A stretch of DNA of 6,744 nucleotides from Thermoleophilia bacterium (GCA_014534155.1 JACVSB010000095.1:1-6744); one strand, 5' to 3'; numbered from the stretch's first letter, positions 1 to 6,226 are shown. The notes: a model not told the origin generated them from the sequence alone. Translations and numbers: made by a program.

Positions 1-14
1 ACGCCCGGGCGTGC

Positions 15-19
15 AGGAG
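15..19 (+). promoter_or_regulatory. Possible Shine-Dalgarno for the class II amidotransferase
   Basis: AGGAG lies 11 nt before the GTG at 31. The spacing is a little long but usable. No TAnnnT box sits at leaderless spacing before this start, so normal SD-led initiation, or coupling to a gene left of the window, is more likely here than leaderless initiation. Confidence 0.4.
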
Positions 20-30
20 CTGACGGAAGC

Positions 31-852
31 GTGTGCGGGATCGCGGGATACAGCCTTGGTAGATCCAGTTCGATCGATCGGACGCTGACCGCGCAGGCGC
101 TCTTCGCGTCGATCGCAGAGCGCGGTTCCGACGCGGTCGGGTACGCGTACCGCCGCGCCGACGGCGCGGTCGTCGTCCACAAGCAGCGGACGGGCGCGAG
201 CGAGCTCCTGGACGACGTCGCGATACCCGGCGACTCCTCGGAGGCGCTCCTGCACGTCCGTGACTACACCAAGGGGCACCCGTCGCTCGCCGCCAACAAC
301 CACCCCATCCGCCACGGGGCGATCGTCGGGATCCACAACGGGATCATCGCGAACGACGAGGAGCTCTTCGAGCGCCACCGGCTCGAGCGAGCGGAGCTCG
401 GCATGACCGTCGACTCGGAGGCGATCTTCGCCCTCGTGGAGACGGCGCCCGATCCGCTGAGCGCGCTCGCGGAGCTGTACGGGTCGATGGCGACGGCCTG
501 GCTCGACGAGCGCGAGCCGCGAGCCCTCTGCCTCGCCCGCGGCGTCGGACGGCCGCTCTGGATCGGCGAGGGCGAGGAGGAGCTCCTGTTCGCGTCCACC
601 CGCGACGCCCTGGAGCTCGCCGAGCGCTACGCGGGCCTCGAGCTCGAGAAGCGAGAAGTCCCCGAGGGGTGCTTCGTCACCGTGCGGGCCGGCCGCATCG
701 TCGCCGCGCAGGCGTTCGACCCCGACCGCTCGTTCGCCGAGGAGCCGTTGCCGCCGGTTCGCGCTCCGGAAGAGCGGCGCTCCTGCCTCGAGCGGCTCGC
801 CGCGCTCGCCGGCGCCCGACACGCGTTCGGCGTCTCCGCCGGCGCCCGCTAG
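31..852 (+). CDS. Stand-alone class II (Ntn-type) glutamine amidotransferase domain protein
   Basis: This 273-aa protein begins MCGIAGY, so Cys2 would become the N-terminal nucleophile after Met removal, as in GlmS, PurF and AsnB glutaminase domains. Further family marks are Arg77 in HVRDYTKG, NNHP at 89-92, the HNGII block at 102-106 whose Asn103-Gly104 match the oxyanion-hole pair of GlmS, and TVDSE at 126-130 with Asp128. The family hydrolyses glutamine and passes ammonia to a partner active site. The protein ends soon after the glutaminase fold, with an Arg/Ala-rich tail from about residue 240. No SIS (GlmS), phosphoribosyltransferase (PurF) or synthetase (AsnB) domain follows, so the acceptor is unknown. 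The reading frame is open to the left edge, but GTG at 31 is chosen because it puts Cys at position 2. Its stop overlaps that of the convergent sulfotransferase gene. Family assignment is secure; function is not. Confidence 0.88.
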   Translation: MCGIAGYSLGRSSSIDRTLTAQALFASIAERGSDAVGYAYRRADGAVVVHKQRTGASELLDDVAIPGDSSEALLHVRDYTKGHPSLAANNHPIRHGAIVGIHNGIIANDEELFERHRLERAELGMTVDSEAIFALVETAPDPLSALAELYGSMATAWLDEREPRALCLARGVGRPLWIGEGEEELLFASTRDALELAERYAGLELEKREVPEGCFVTVRAGRIVAAQAFDPDRSFAEEPLPPVRAPEERRSCLERLAALAGARHAFGVSAGAR

Positions 853-1691
853 CCCCCGAGGTAGCCCAGCTCCTCGAGCAGGCCCCCCGCCTCGTCGAGG
901 ACGTCCTCGAGGTCGCCCGGCGAGAGCTCCCGGCGATACCGCCCGATCGAGGCGCCGTGCGCCGCTGCGAGCGCCCCGGCGAGCGGCTCTGCGCGCGCGC
1001 CGAGGTGGAGCGCGAGCTCGGCGGCGACGGACGCGGGGTCGGAGACCATGCGCTCGTAGCGCACCTCGATCGCCCGGCTCCCGCGCTCGCGGCCCGCCGT
1101 AACGTAGCGGCGCCACGCCCACGCCGCGCGCCGGGCGTCGCTTACGCGCGCGAACTCGTCGCGGCGCTCGGGCTCGACCCAGAAGCGCGGATAGGCGCCA
1201 AAACGGTTACGAGCGTCGTCCTCCCCGCTCTTGCCTGCGCGCAGCCACCCCCGCTCGAGGAGCGAGCAGACGACATCGCGCCCGTCCCGGACGATGTGGA
1301 CGAGGCGCGCCGCGGGGAAGGCGAGCTCGATCGCCTCGAGCACGAACACGGACTCCGGCGTCTGCTCGATCGCTCGGCGGCTGCCGACGAGGCCCAGCCG
1401 ACGCGTGGCGTCGAGGTAGCGACGGATGCGCCGCGCGGCCGCGTGCGGCGGGAGCGCCGTCAGCTCCGGGATCGCTGCCTTCAGGGGGAGCACCTCGCCG
1501 AGGTCGACGAAGCCGGGAAGGGCGCCGAGCGACCGGCCGAGAAAGGTCGTGCCCGAGCGAGGGCTCCCGATCACGAAGACGACGCCGGGATCCAGCGGCC
1601 CGAGCCGCTCTCGCCAGGGGCCGTCGCTCTGTTGGGCGACCTGGCGGGCCGCGCGAAGCTGCAGCGCCGTCCTGCGAAGAGAGCCTCGCAC
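849..1691 (-). CDS. Sulfotransferase family protein (PAPS-dependent type)
   Basis: This 280-aa protein has the two nucleotide-binding signatures of sulfotransferases. The 5'-phosphosulfate loop is VIGSPRSGTTFL (40-51, with Arg45, Ser46, Gly47, Thr48-Thr49). The 3'-phosphate site is VHIVRDGRDVVCSLLER (131-147, with Arg135 and Ser143). Later blocks usual for the family are AWAWRRYV (190-197), EVRYERMVSDP (209-219) and a C-terminal GRYRRELSPGDLEDV (250-264). Such enzymes move sulfate from PAPS to a hydroxyl or amine of a carbohydrate, lipid or small molecule; the acceptor cannot be read from the sequence. No signal peptide or membrane segment is evident, so it is probably cytosolic. GTG at 1691 is the first possible start after an in-frame TAG at 1695-1697, and has GAGGA 7 nt upstream. 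The gene is divergent from murT and convergent with the amidotransferase. No PAPS synthesis genes are visible nearby. Confidence 0.88.
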   Translation of the reverse strand: MRGSLRRTALQLRAARQVAQQSDGPWRERLGPLDPGVVFVIGSPRSGTTFLGRSLGALPGFVDLGEVLPLKAAIPELTALPPHAAARRIRRYLDATRRLGLVGSRRAIEQTPESVFVLEAIELAFPAARLVHIVRDGRDVVCSLLERGWLRAGKSGEDDARNRFGAYPRFWVEPERRDEFARVSDARRAAWAWRRYVTAGRERGSRAIEVRYERMVSDPASVAAELALHLGARAEPLAGALAAAHGASIGRYRRELSPGDLEDVLDEAGGLLEELGYLGG

Positions 1692-1698
1692 GCCCTAA

Positions 1699-1703
1699 TC
1701 CTC
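1699..1703 (-). promoter_or_regulatory. Shine-Dalgarno of the sulfotransferase gene
   Basis: On the minus strand GAGGA ends 7 nt before the GTG at 1691. This supports the most upstream start even though the preceding in-frame stop is only one codon away. I saw no TAnnnT box for this gene in the intergenic region, so its promoter is unplaced. Confidence 0.55.
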
Positions 1704-1793
1704 GCAGGCGGCCTCCTCGACCTCTCCCCGGCTCGTTAGCCGCGGGTGGCTGCGCCCGAGAAGGGGAATCAGGGAGGCGCAAGACCCCGCGAC

Positions 1794-1799
1794 TAGACT
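1794..1799 (+). promoter_or_regulatory. Putative -10 box of a leaderless murT promoter
   Basis: TAGACT matches the actinobacterial -10 pattern TAnnnT. It is followed by exactly 6 nt and then the GTG of murT, so if the box occupies -12 to -7 transcription would begin on the first base of the start codon. No clear SD lies before this GTG, which agrees with leaderless translation. No convincing -35 is visible. The call rests on one short box plus its spacing. Confidence 0.5.
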
Positions 1800-1805
1800 C
1801 CGTTC

Positions 1806-3224
1806 GTGCGGCTTCGGCTCGAGATCGAGCTCGCCCGGCTCGCGGGACGCCTCTCGCGGCTCTCCGCGCGCGGCGGAGGAACGACCCTTCCCGGGAAGGT
1901 GCTCGTCGCGCTCGACCGCGGCGCGCTCGCGCGCCTCGCCCGCCGCCTGCCGCTCGGCTGCGCGCTCGTGTCCGCGACGAACGGCAAGACGACGACCGCG
2001 GCGATGGTCGCGGAGATTCTCTCGCCGCGTGTCTCTCTCGCGCACAACCGGGCGGGCGCAAACCTCGTCTCGGGTGTCGCGTCGAGCCTCATGGATGCGA
2101 TGGGGGCCGAGCTCGGCCTCTTCGAGGTGGACGAAGGCGCGTTCCCCGAGGTCGCCGAGCGAACGCGACCGCGGGCGGTCTGCCTGGGCAACCTCTTCCG
2201 GGACCAACTCGACCGCTACGGCGAGCTCGAGCTCGTCGCGGAGCGCTGGCGCGGAGCCGTGACGGCGCTCGACCCCGGGGCTTCCGTCGCGGTGAACGCC
2301 GACGATCCGCTGCTTGCGAACCTCGTGCGCGAACGGCAGAACGTGCTTCGTTTCGGCCTCGACGACCCGGGCGTCGCGCGCGAGCGACTCCCCCATGCCG
2401 CTGACTCCAAGTACTGCGTCGACTGCGGCACCCCCTACGCCTACGAGGCGGCATACGTCGGCCATCTCGGGGCGTACACGTGCCCCCGCTGCGGCAACAC
2501 CCGCCCCCCGCTCGACGTGGTCGCCCACGACGTCTGCCTGGACGGGCTTCGCGGGTCTAGCTTCAAGCTCGCGACCCCTGCGGGCCTGCTCGAGGCGAGG
2601 ATCGACCTCCCGGGGCTCTACAACGTCTACAACGCGCTTGCCGCCGCGGCGCTCGCGCTCACGCTGGGGGCTTCGGCGGACGAGGTCGAGGCCGGCCTCG
2701 CGCGCTTCCGCGCGGCGTTCGGCCGCTTCCAGCGCATCGCGGTCGGCGACCGGGGCGTCCTCGTGCTCCTTGTCAAGAACCCCGCCGGCGCGAACGAGGC
2801 CGTGCGGACCCTTGTCGACGGCGGGCCCCCCACGCTCGCGGTCCTCGCCCTGAACGACGAGATCGCGGACGGCCGCGACGTCTCGTGGATCTGGGACGTC
2901 GACCTCGAGCCGCTGATCGAGTGCCTCGAGCGCGTCGTCGTCACGGGCTCGCGGGCGCAGGAGCTCGCGCTGCGCTTCAAGTACGGGGGCATGGACGGCG
3001 CGAGGATCGAGGTCGAGCCCGAGCTCGCGCGCGCCCTCGACCGCGGGCTCGAGCTGACGCGGCCGGGGGGCGAGCTGCCGGTCCTTCCGACGTACACCGC
3101 GATGCTCGCACTCCAGCGGATCGCCGCCGACCGCGGTCTCGTCCGACCCTACTGGGAGGGCCGGGCGGCGCGCGAGGCAACCTCGACGGCGACGGCCGGA
3201 GTGCTCGAGGGAAGCGAACGATGA
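1806..3224 (+). CDS. murT: MurT, Mur ligase-like subunit of lipid II isoglutaminyl synthase
   Basis: MurT is the ATP-using subunit that, with GatD, amidates the alpha-carboxyl of D-Glu in lipid II to D-isoglutamine on the cytoplasmic side. The 472-aa protein shows the Mur ligase P-loop ATNGKTTT (57-64, Lys61), HNRAGANL (80-87), EVDEG (107-111), NLFRDQLDRYGE (129-140) and the Mur middle-domain block YNVYNALAA (272-280). A zinc ribbon is inserted in that domain, with Cys204/Cys207 and Cys226/Cys229. The C-terminal DUF1727 part has KNPAGANE (324-331), LNDEIADGRD (349-358) and the hallmark DVSWIWDVD (358-366), whose Asp is known in characterised MurT to complete the GatD catalytic triad. The N-terminus lines up with the known start of MurT proteins, supporting GTG at 1806. 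gatD follows with a 4-bp ATGA overlap. A leaderless-type promoter precedes it. All expected motifs are present, so it should be active. Confidence 0.95.
   Translation: MRLRLEIELARLAGRLSRLSARGGGTTLPGKVLVALDRGALARLARRLPLGCALVSATNGKTTTAAMVAEILSPRVSLAHNRAGANLVSGVASSLMDAMGAELGLFEVDEGAFPEVAERTRPRAVCLGNLFRDQLDRYGELELVAERWRGAVTALDPGASVAVNADDPLLANLVRERQNVLRFGLDDPGVARERLPHAADSKYCVDCGTPYAYEAAYVGHLGAYTCPRCGNTRPPLDVVAHDVCLDGLRGSSFKLATPAGLLEARIDLPGLYNVYNALAAAALALTLGASADEVEAGLARFRAAFGRFQRIAVGDRGVLVLLVKNPAGANEAVRTLVDGGPPTLAVLALNDEIADGRDVSWIWDVDLEPLIECLERVVVTGSRAQELALRFKYGGMDGARIEVEPELARALDRGLELTRPGGELPVLPTYTAMLALQRIAADRGLVRPYWEGRAAREATSTATAGVLEGSER
3207..3212 (+). promoter_or_regulatory. Shine-Dalgarno of gatD inside the murT 3' end
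   Basis: GAGGGA sits 8 nt before the ATG at 3221, within the last codons of murT. It supports this start for gatD over the longer open frame upstream. With the ATGA overlap it suggests coupled synthesis of the two subunits. Confidence 0.65.
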
Positions 3225-3973
3225 AGGTCGTCGTCGGCCACCTCTATCCCGACTACCTGAACATCTACGCGGATCGCGGCAACATGGCCGTCCTCGCCCG
3301 GCGCGCCGCGTGGCGTGGGATCGCGCTCGAGGTGCGGCCGCTCGGCCTGGGCGAGCGCCTGCAAGCGGGCGAGCACGACCTCCTGTACGTCGGCGGCGGG
3401 CAGGACCGCGAGCAGGCGCTCGTCGCCCCCGACCTCGCCGCACGGGCGAGTGAGCTCGAAGAGGCGCTCGAGGGCGGCACCGCCGCTCTCGCCGTCTGCG
3501 GCGGCTACCAGCTCTTCGGGCGCTTCTACCGCGACCGCTCGGGTACCGAGCTTCCGGGCGCCGGGGTGTTCGACCTCGAGACGATCGCCGGGGAGCGGCG
3601 GATGATCGGCGACGTCCTCCTCGAGTGCGAGCTCGAGCCGGGCGCCCGCAGGACGCTGGCAGGGTTCGAAAACCACGCGGGCAGGACGCTCCTCGGTTCC
3701 TCGGCGGAGCCGCTTGGCCGCGTCATCGCCGGGTTCGGCAACGACGGGGAGTCCGGGTACGAGGGGTGCCGGCGTGGCCGCGCGATCGGGACGTACCTGC
3801 ACGGGCCGCTCCTGCCCCGAAACCCGTGGCTCGCAGACTGGCTCCTCGAGCAGGCGCTCGCCCACCGCTACGGTGAGAGCCGGCGCCTCGATCCCCTGCC
3901 GGACGAGCTCGAGGCGGCCGCACACGAGGTCGCGGCCGGCCGCGCACACGGCCGCGGCGGGCGCTTCGCCTGA
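3221..3973 (+). CDS. gatD: GatD, glutaminase subunit of lipid II isoglutaminyl synthase
   Basis: GatD is a class I (triad, CobB/CobQ-like) glutamine amidotransferase that frees ammonia from glutamine for MurT. The 250-aa protein opens with the family signature GHLYPDYLNIYADRGN (6-21). The nucleophile elbow is AVCGGYQ (91-97) with Cys93. GFENHAGRT (148-156) is the conserved Asn-His block. GTYLHGPLLPRNP (190-202) carries the catalytic His194. The third triad residue is expected from MurT, so the two gene products should form one enzyme. The start is placed at ATG 3221 because it overlaps the murT stop as ATGA and has a good SD; the frame is open further upstream inside murT, but that part has no family similarity. 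The stop lies 4 bp from the stop of the convergent Nudix gene. Length is normal for GatD and no key residue is missing. Confidence 0.95.
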   Translation: MKVVVGHLYPDYLNIYADRGNMAVLARRAAWRGIALEVRPLGLGERLQAGEHDLLYVGGGQDREQALVAPDLAARASELEEALEGGTAALAVCGGYQLFGRFYRDRSGTELPGAGVFDLETIAGERRMIGDVLLECELEPGARRTLAGFENHAGRTLLGSSAEPLGRVIAGFGNDGESGYEGCRRGRAIGTYLHGPLLPRNPWLADWLLEQALAHRYGESRRLDPLPDELEAAAHEVAAGRAHGRGGRFA

Positions 3974-3977
3974 CGCG

Positions 3978-4433
3978 CTACGGCGCCCAGAGCGGACCGA
4001 GGTATACCGTTGGGTCGCCCGGCTGCCAGCGCGCGACGAAGCGCTGGATGGGCGGGTGCAGGGGCAGGCCGGCGAGCTCGTCCGAGGCGAAGAGGCGGTG
4101 CCCGTGCACGGCGGAGTCGCGCGACTTCACGGTTTCGAGTGAGCGACGGCCGAGGTATCCCGCAAAGACGATGTGCACGACGTGCTTCGCGGGCGGCGCC
4201 CGCTCCGGCGCGATCGAGTCCACGACTGCGACCGGGCCTTCGAGCGGGAGGTCGTCGTCGATCCCCAGCTCTTCGCCCAGCTCGCGCTGGAGCGCGTCGG
4301 CCAGCGACTCGCCGTAGTCGACACCGCCTCCCGGGAGGAGCCAGTAGTGGCGGCCGTGCTTCTCGTGCCGGCAGAGGAGGACACGATCCTCGCGGCGGAG
4401 AATCGCAGAGACGCGAATCCGGGGCTGTATCAC
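3978..4433 (-). CDS. Nudix hydrolase
   Basis: This 151-aa protein has a complete Nudix box (Gx5Ex7REUxEExGU) at 36-58: Gly36, Glu42, Arg50-Glu51, Glu54-Glu55, Gly57 and Ile58. WLLPGGGV just before it is also typical. Nudix enzymes use these glutamates to bind Mg and hydrolyse a nucleoside diphosphate linked to another group. The substrate cannot be told; an oxidised NTP, ADP-ribose or another dinucleotide is possible. It is the last gene of the hflX-dut operon. Its GTG start overlaps the dut TGA as GTGA, and no SD is visible before it, so it probably depends on re-initiation by ribosomes finishing dut. The link with dUTPase suggests nucleotide-pool sanitation, which is inference. Its stop faces gatD across 4 bp with no room for a terminator. 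Confidence 0.93.
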   Translation of the reverse strand: MIQPRIRVSAILRREDRVLLCRHEKHGRHYWLLPGGGVDYGESLADALQRELGEELGIDDDLPLEGPVAVVDSIAPERAPPAKHVVHIVFAGYLGRRSLETVKSRDSAVHGHRLFASDELAGLPLHPPIQRFVARWQPGDPTVYLGPLWAP

Positions 4434-4882
4434 GACGAGCGCCGGGAGGAGCCGAATCCCTGCTCGCCCCGCTCCGCGGGGGGAAGCTCATCCACCTCGA
4501 CGAGCGAGACGGCGGGTAGGCGAAGGACGACGAGCTGGGCGATCCGCTCGCCCGGCTCGGCCGTCCACGTCTCGCGGGCGTCCGTGTTCAGGAGCACGAC
4601 CTTGAGCTCGCCTCGATAGCCCGAGTCGATGAGGCCCGGCGAGTTCACGATCGTGATCCCGTGCTCGCGAGCCAGCCCCGAGCGCGGCTGCACGAACCCT
4701 GCGTGCCCCGTCGGGATCGCCACAGCGAGCCCGGTCGCCGCGAGCGCGCGCTCGCCGGGCGCGAGCCGGACCGAGTCGCACGTGGCGAGGTCGAGGCCCG
4801 CGTCGCCCGCGTAGGCGCGCGAGGGTAGGCGCGCGTCCGCGCGAAGACGGCGGACCGCAACTTCGGCCGCCTCACCTGCCAT
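4430..4882 (-). CDS. dut: dUTP diphosphatase (dUTPase), homotrimeric type
   Basis: Dut hydrolyses dUTP to dUMP and pyrophosphate, keeping uracil out of DNA and feeding dTMP synthesis. All five motifs of the trimeric family are present in this 150-aa protein: I, AGDAGLDL (25-32); II, PRSGLA (66-71); III, GLIDSGYRGE (83-92), with Asp86 as the expected catalytic base and Tyr89 in the deoxyuridine pocket; IV, GERIAQL (111-117); V, RGEQGFGSS (138-146), the Phe-containing C-terminal arm that closes over the substrate. Length is normal. The ATG at 4882 lies inside the end of hflX, giving an 11-bp overlap, and only a weak SD is seen, so translational coupling is likely. The stop overlaps the Nudix GTG by 4 bp. 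No inserted loop or missing residue was seen. Confidence 0.96.
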   Translation of the reverse strand: MAGEAAEVAVRRLRADARLPSRAYAGDAGLDLATCDSVRLAPGERALAATGLAVAIPTGHAGFVQPRSGLAREHGITIVNSPGLIDSGYRGELKVVLLNTDARETWTAEPGERIAQLVVLRLPAVSLVEVDELPPAERGEQGFGSSRRSS

Positions 4883-6188
4883 GCTCGGCCCGGGCGTCGC
4901 CCCGCTCGATCACGAGGTACGGCGCGAACCGGCCGAGCTCTTCGCGCGGCAGGCGCGCGCGGACGTGGACACCGTCGGCGAGGTCGGCGCGCTCGACGAT
5001 TGGAGCACCGAGGCCGTAGAGCTCGGTCAGGACCCGGCCGTCCTCGTAGGGCACGACGAGCCGGACGTCGCCGAAGCGGTGGGCGAGACGCTCCGCAAGC
5101 CGCTCCTTCAGCGTCTCCAGGCCCTCGCCCGTTGCCGCCGAGATCCGTACGGCGCCCGGGAAGCGGTTCGCGAGGCGGCGCCGGCGGAGAGGGTCGACCT
5201 TGTCCACCTTGTTCAGCACGAGCTCGCGGGGCACGTCGGCCGCCCCGATCGAGGCGAGGACACCCTCGACGGCGCGCACGGTCTCCTCGAGCCGTTCGTC
5301 CGGCGCGGACGCATCCACGACGTGGACGATGAGATCGGCGAGGAGCGTCTCCTCGAGCGTCGCCGCGAACCCCTCGACCAGCTGGTGCGGCAGCCGGCGG
5401 ATGAAGCCGACGGTGTCCGTCAAGAGGTAGCGGCGGCCGTCCTGCTCGAACGCGCGCGTGGTCGGATCGAGGGTCTCGAACACGCGGTCGTCCACCGAGA
5501 CGCGGGCGTCCGTGAGCGCGTTCAGGAGGGTCGACTTGCCGGCGTTCGTATAGCCCGCAAGCGCGACGAGGGGGATCGCCGCGGAGCGGCGCGCCTTGCG
5601 CTGCGTGTCACGGCGGCGCTCGAGCTGTAGCAGCCGCTCGCGCAGCAGCGTGATCCGCCGACGGGCGAGCCGGCGGTCGGTCTCGAGCTGCGTCTCCCCC
5701 GGGCCCCGGCGCCCCGCTCCTGCCCCGCCGCCGGTTCGCTCGAGGTGCTTCCACATGCCGCGCATCCGCGGCAGGTTGTACTCCAGCTGGGCGAGCTCGA
5801 CCTGGAGCTTCCCCTCCGCCGTCACGGCGTGCCGCGCGAAGATGTCGAGGATCAGCTGCGTACGGTCGACGACCCGCAGGTCGAGCGTCTCCTCGAGCCG
5901 GCGCTGGGTGCCCGGGTCGAGATCGTCATCGAAGACGGCGAGCTCGGCGCCCGCGTCGGCGGCCTGCTGCTTGACCTCCTCCAGCTTCCCCTTCCCGACG
6001 TACGTGCGCGGGTCCGGGGCCCGCCGGTGCTGCACGAGCTCGCCGACCGGCTCGACGTCCGCGGCGCGGAGCAGCTCGCGAAGCTCCGCGAGCTCGTCCT
6101 CGGGATCGGCGCCGGGTGGCAGGACGGCGACCGCGAGCCCGCGCTCCGGCCCGGCCCCGGGCGCTGGCTCCCTGTGGCGGTGCGGCAT
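4872..6188 (-). CDS. hflX: GTPase HflX, ribosome-associated
   Basis: HflX is a TRAFAC-class GTPase that binds the large ribosomal subunit and, in studied bacteria, splits stalled or stressed ribosomes. The 438-aa protein has the N-terminal HflX domain with TYVGKGKLEEV (62-72) and VVDRTQLILDIFARHA (106-121). A glycine-rich linker follows, GGGAGAGRRGPGETQLETDRR (153-173), then a charged helical stretch of about 175-203. The G domain has G1 GYTNAGKS (212-219), G2 around FETLDPTTR (238-246), G3 DTVGF (258-262), G4 NKVD (326-329) and G5 SAATGEG (350-356). A C-terminal domain of about 75 residues ends the protein. ATG at 6188 is the first gene position of a three-gene operon with dut and the Nudix gene. 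A TAnnnT box 7 nt upstream suggests a nearly leaderless mRNA. It is divergent from dapE. The family match is complete. Confidence 0.96.
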   Translation of the reverse strand: MPHRHREPAPGAGPERGLAVAVLPPGADPEDELAELRELLRAADVEPVGELVQHRRAPDPRTYVGKGKLEEVKQQAADAGAELAVFDDDLDPGTQRRLEETLDLRVVDRTQLILDIFARHAVTAEGKLQVELAQLEYNLPRMRGMWKHLERTGGGAGAGRRGPGETQLETDRRLARRRITLLRERLLQLERRRDTQRKARRSAAIPLVALAGYTNAGKSTLLNALTDARVSVDDRVFETLDPTTRAFEQDGRRYLLTDTVGFIRRLPHQLVEGFAATLEETLLADLIVHVVDASAPDERLEETVRAVEGVLASIGAADVPRELVLNKVDKVDPLRRRRLANRFPGAVRISAATGEGLETLKERLAERLAHRFGDVRLVVPYEDGRVLTELYGLGAPIVERADLADGVHVRARLPREELGRFAPYLVIERGDARAEHGR

Positions 6189-6195
6189 TCGTCAC

Positions 6196-6201
6196 AGATT
6201 A
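6196..6201 (-). promoter_or_regulatory. Putative -10 box of the hflX-dut-Nudix operon
   Basis: On the minus strand TAATCT fits TAnnnT and ends 7 nt before the hflX ATG at 6188. An overlapping hexamer, CATAAT (6198-6203), matches five of six bases of TATAAT and would start transcription about 3 nt before the ATG. Either choice leaves no room for an SD, so the mRNA would be leaderless or nearly so. No clear -35 is seen. The spot is AT-rich compared with its surroundings. Confidence 0.5.
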
Positions 6202-6220
6202 TGCCGCGCGCGGGCACGAG

Positions 6221-6226
6221 TACGCT
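6221..6226 (+). promoter_or_regulatory. Putative -10 box of a leaderless dapE promoter
   Basis: TACGCT fits TAnnnT and is followed by exactly 6 nt and then the GTG of dapE, the same geometry as the murT box. No SD-like purine run lies before this GTG. The box is GC-rich, so by itself it is weak; the matching spacing is the main support. Confidence 0.42.

Larger units (their letters stand above)
1692..1805. other. Divergent intergenic region between sulfotransferase and murT
   Basis: This 114-bp stretch separates two outward-reading genes and holds the sulfotransferase SD and the murT promoter box. An imperfect hairpin spans about 1725-1746: GGCT and AGCC flank a CGTT loop, the stem continues with a C-G pair, a C-C mismatch and two more C-G pairs. 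No T-run follows on either strand, so it is not an intrinsic terminator. It could be an operator or mean nothing. No small gene is supported here. Confidence 0.5.

Noticed and set aside
2..88. Possible tail of an upstream gene ending at TGA 21-23 or at TGA 86-88
   Set aside because: Both frames are open from the left edge, but too little is visible to choose one or name a product, and the second would overlap the amidotransferase start by 58 bp.
31..852. Naming the first gene glmS, purF or asnB
   Set aside because: Only the glutaminase domain is present; the second domain that defines each of those enzymes is missing.
669..1739. A 356-codon plus-strand frame across the sulfotransferase gene
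   Set aside because: It is an antisense shadow of the motif-complete sulfotransferase, Arg/Ala-rich and without family features.
1695..3443. A 582-codon open frame on the minus strand, antisense to murT and the start of gatD
   Set aside because: It is a shadow of two clear genes. Its translation is low-complexity, rich in Arg, Glu, Ala and Gly, with no recognisable motif. Long antisense frames are expected at this GC content.
3974..3977. Search for a bidirectional terminator between gatD and the Nudix gene
   Set aside because: Only 4 bp separate the genes and no stem with a T-run was found on either side.
4881..5630. A 249-codon plus-strand frame across hflX
   Set aside because: Shadow of the HflX G domain, whose G1-G5 motifs are all on the minus strand.
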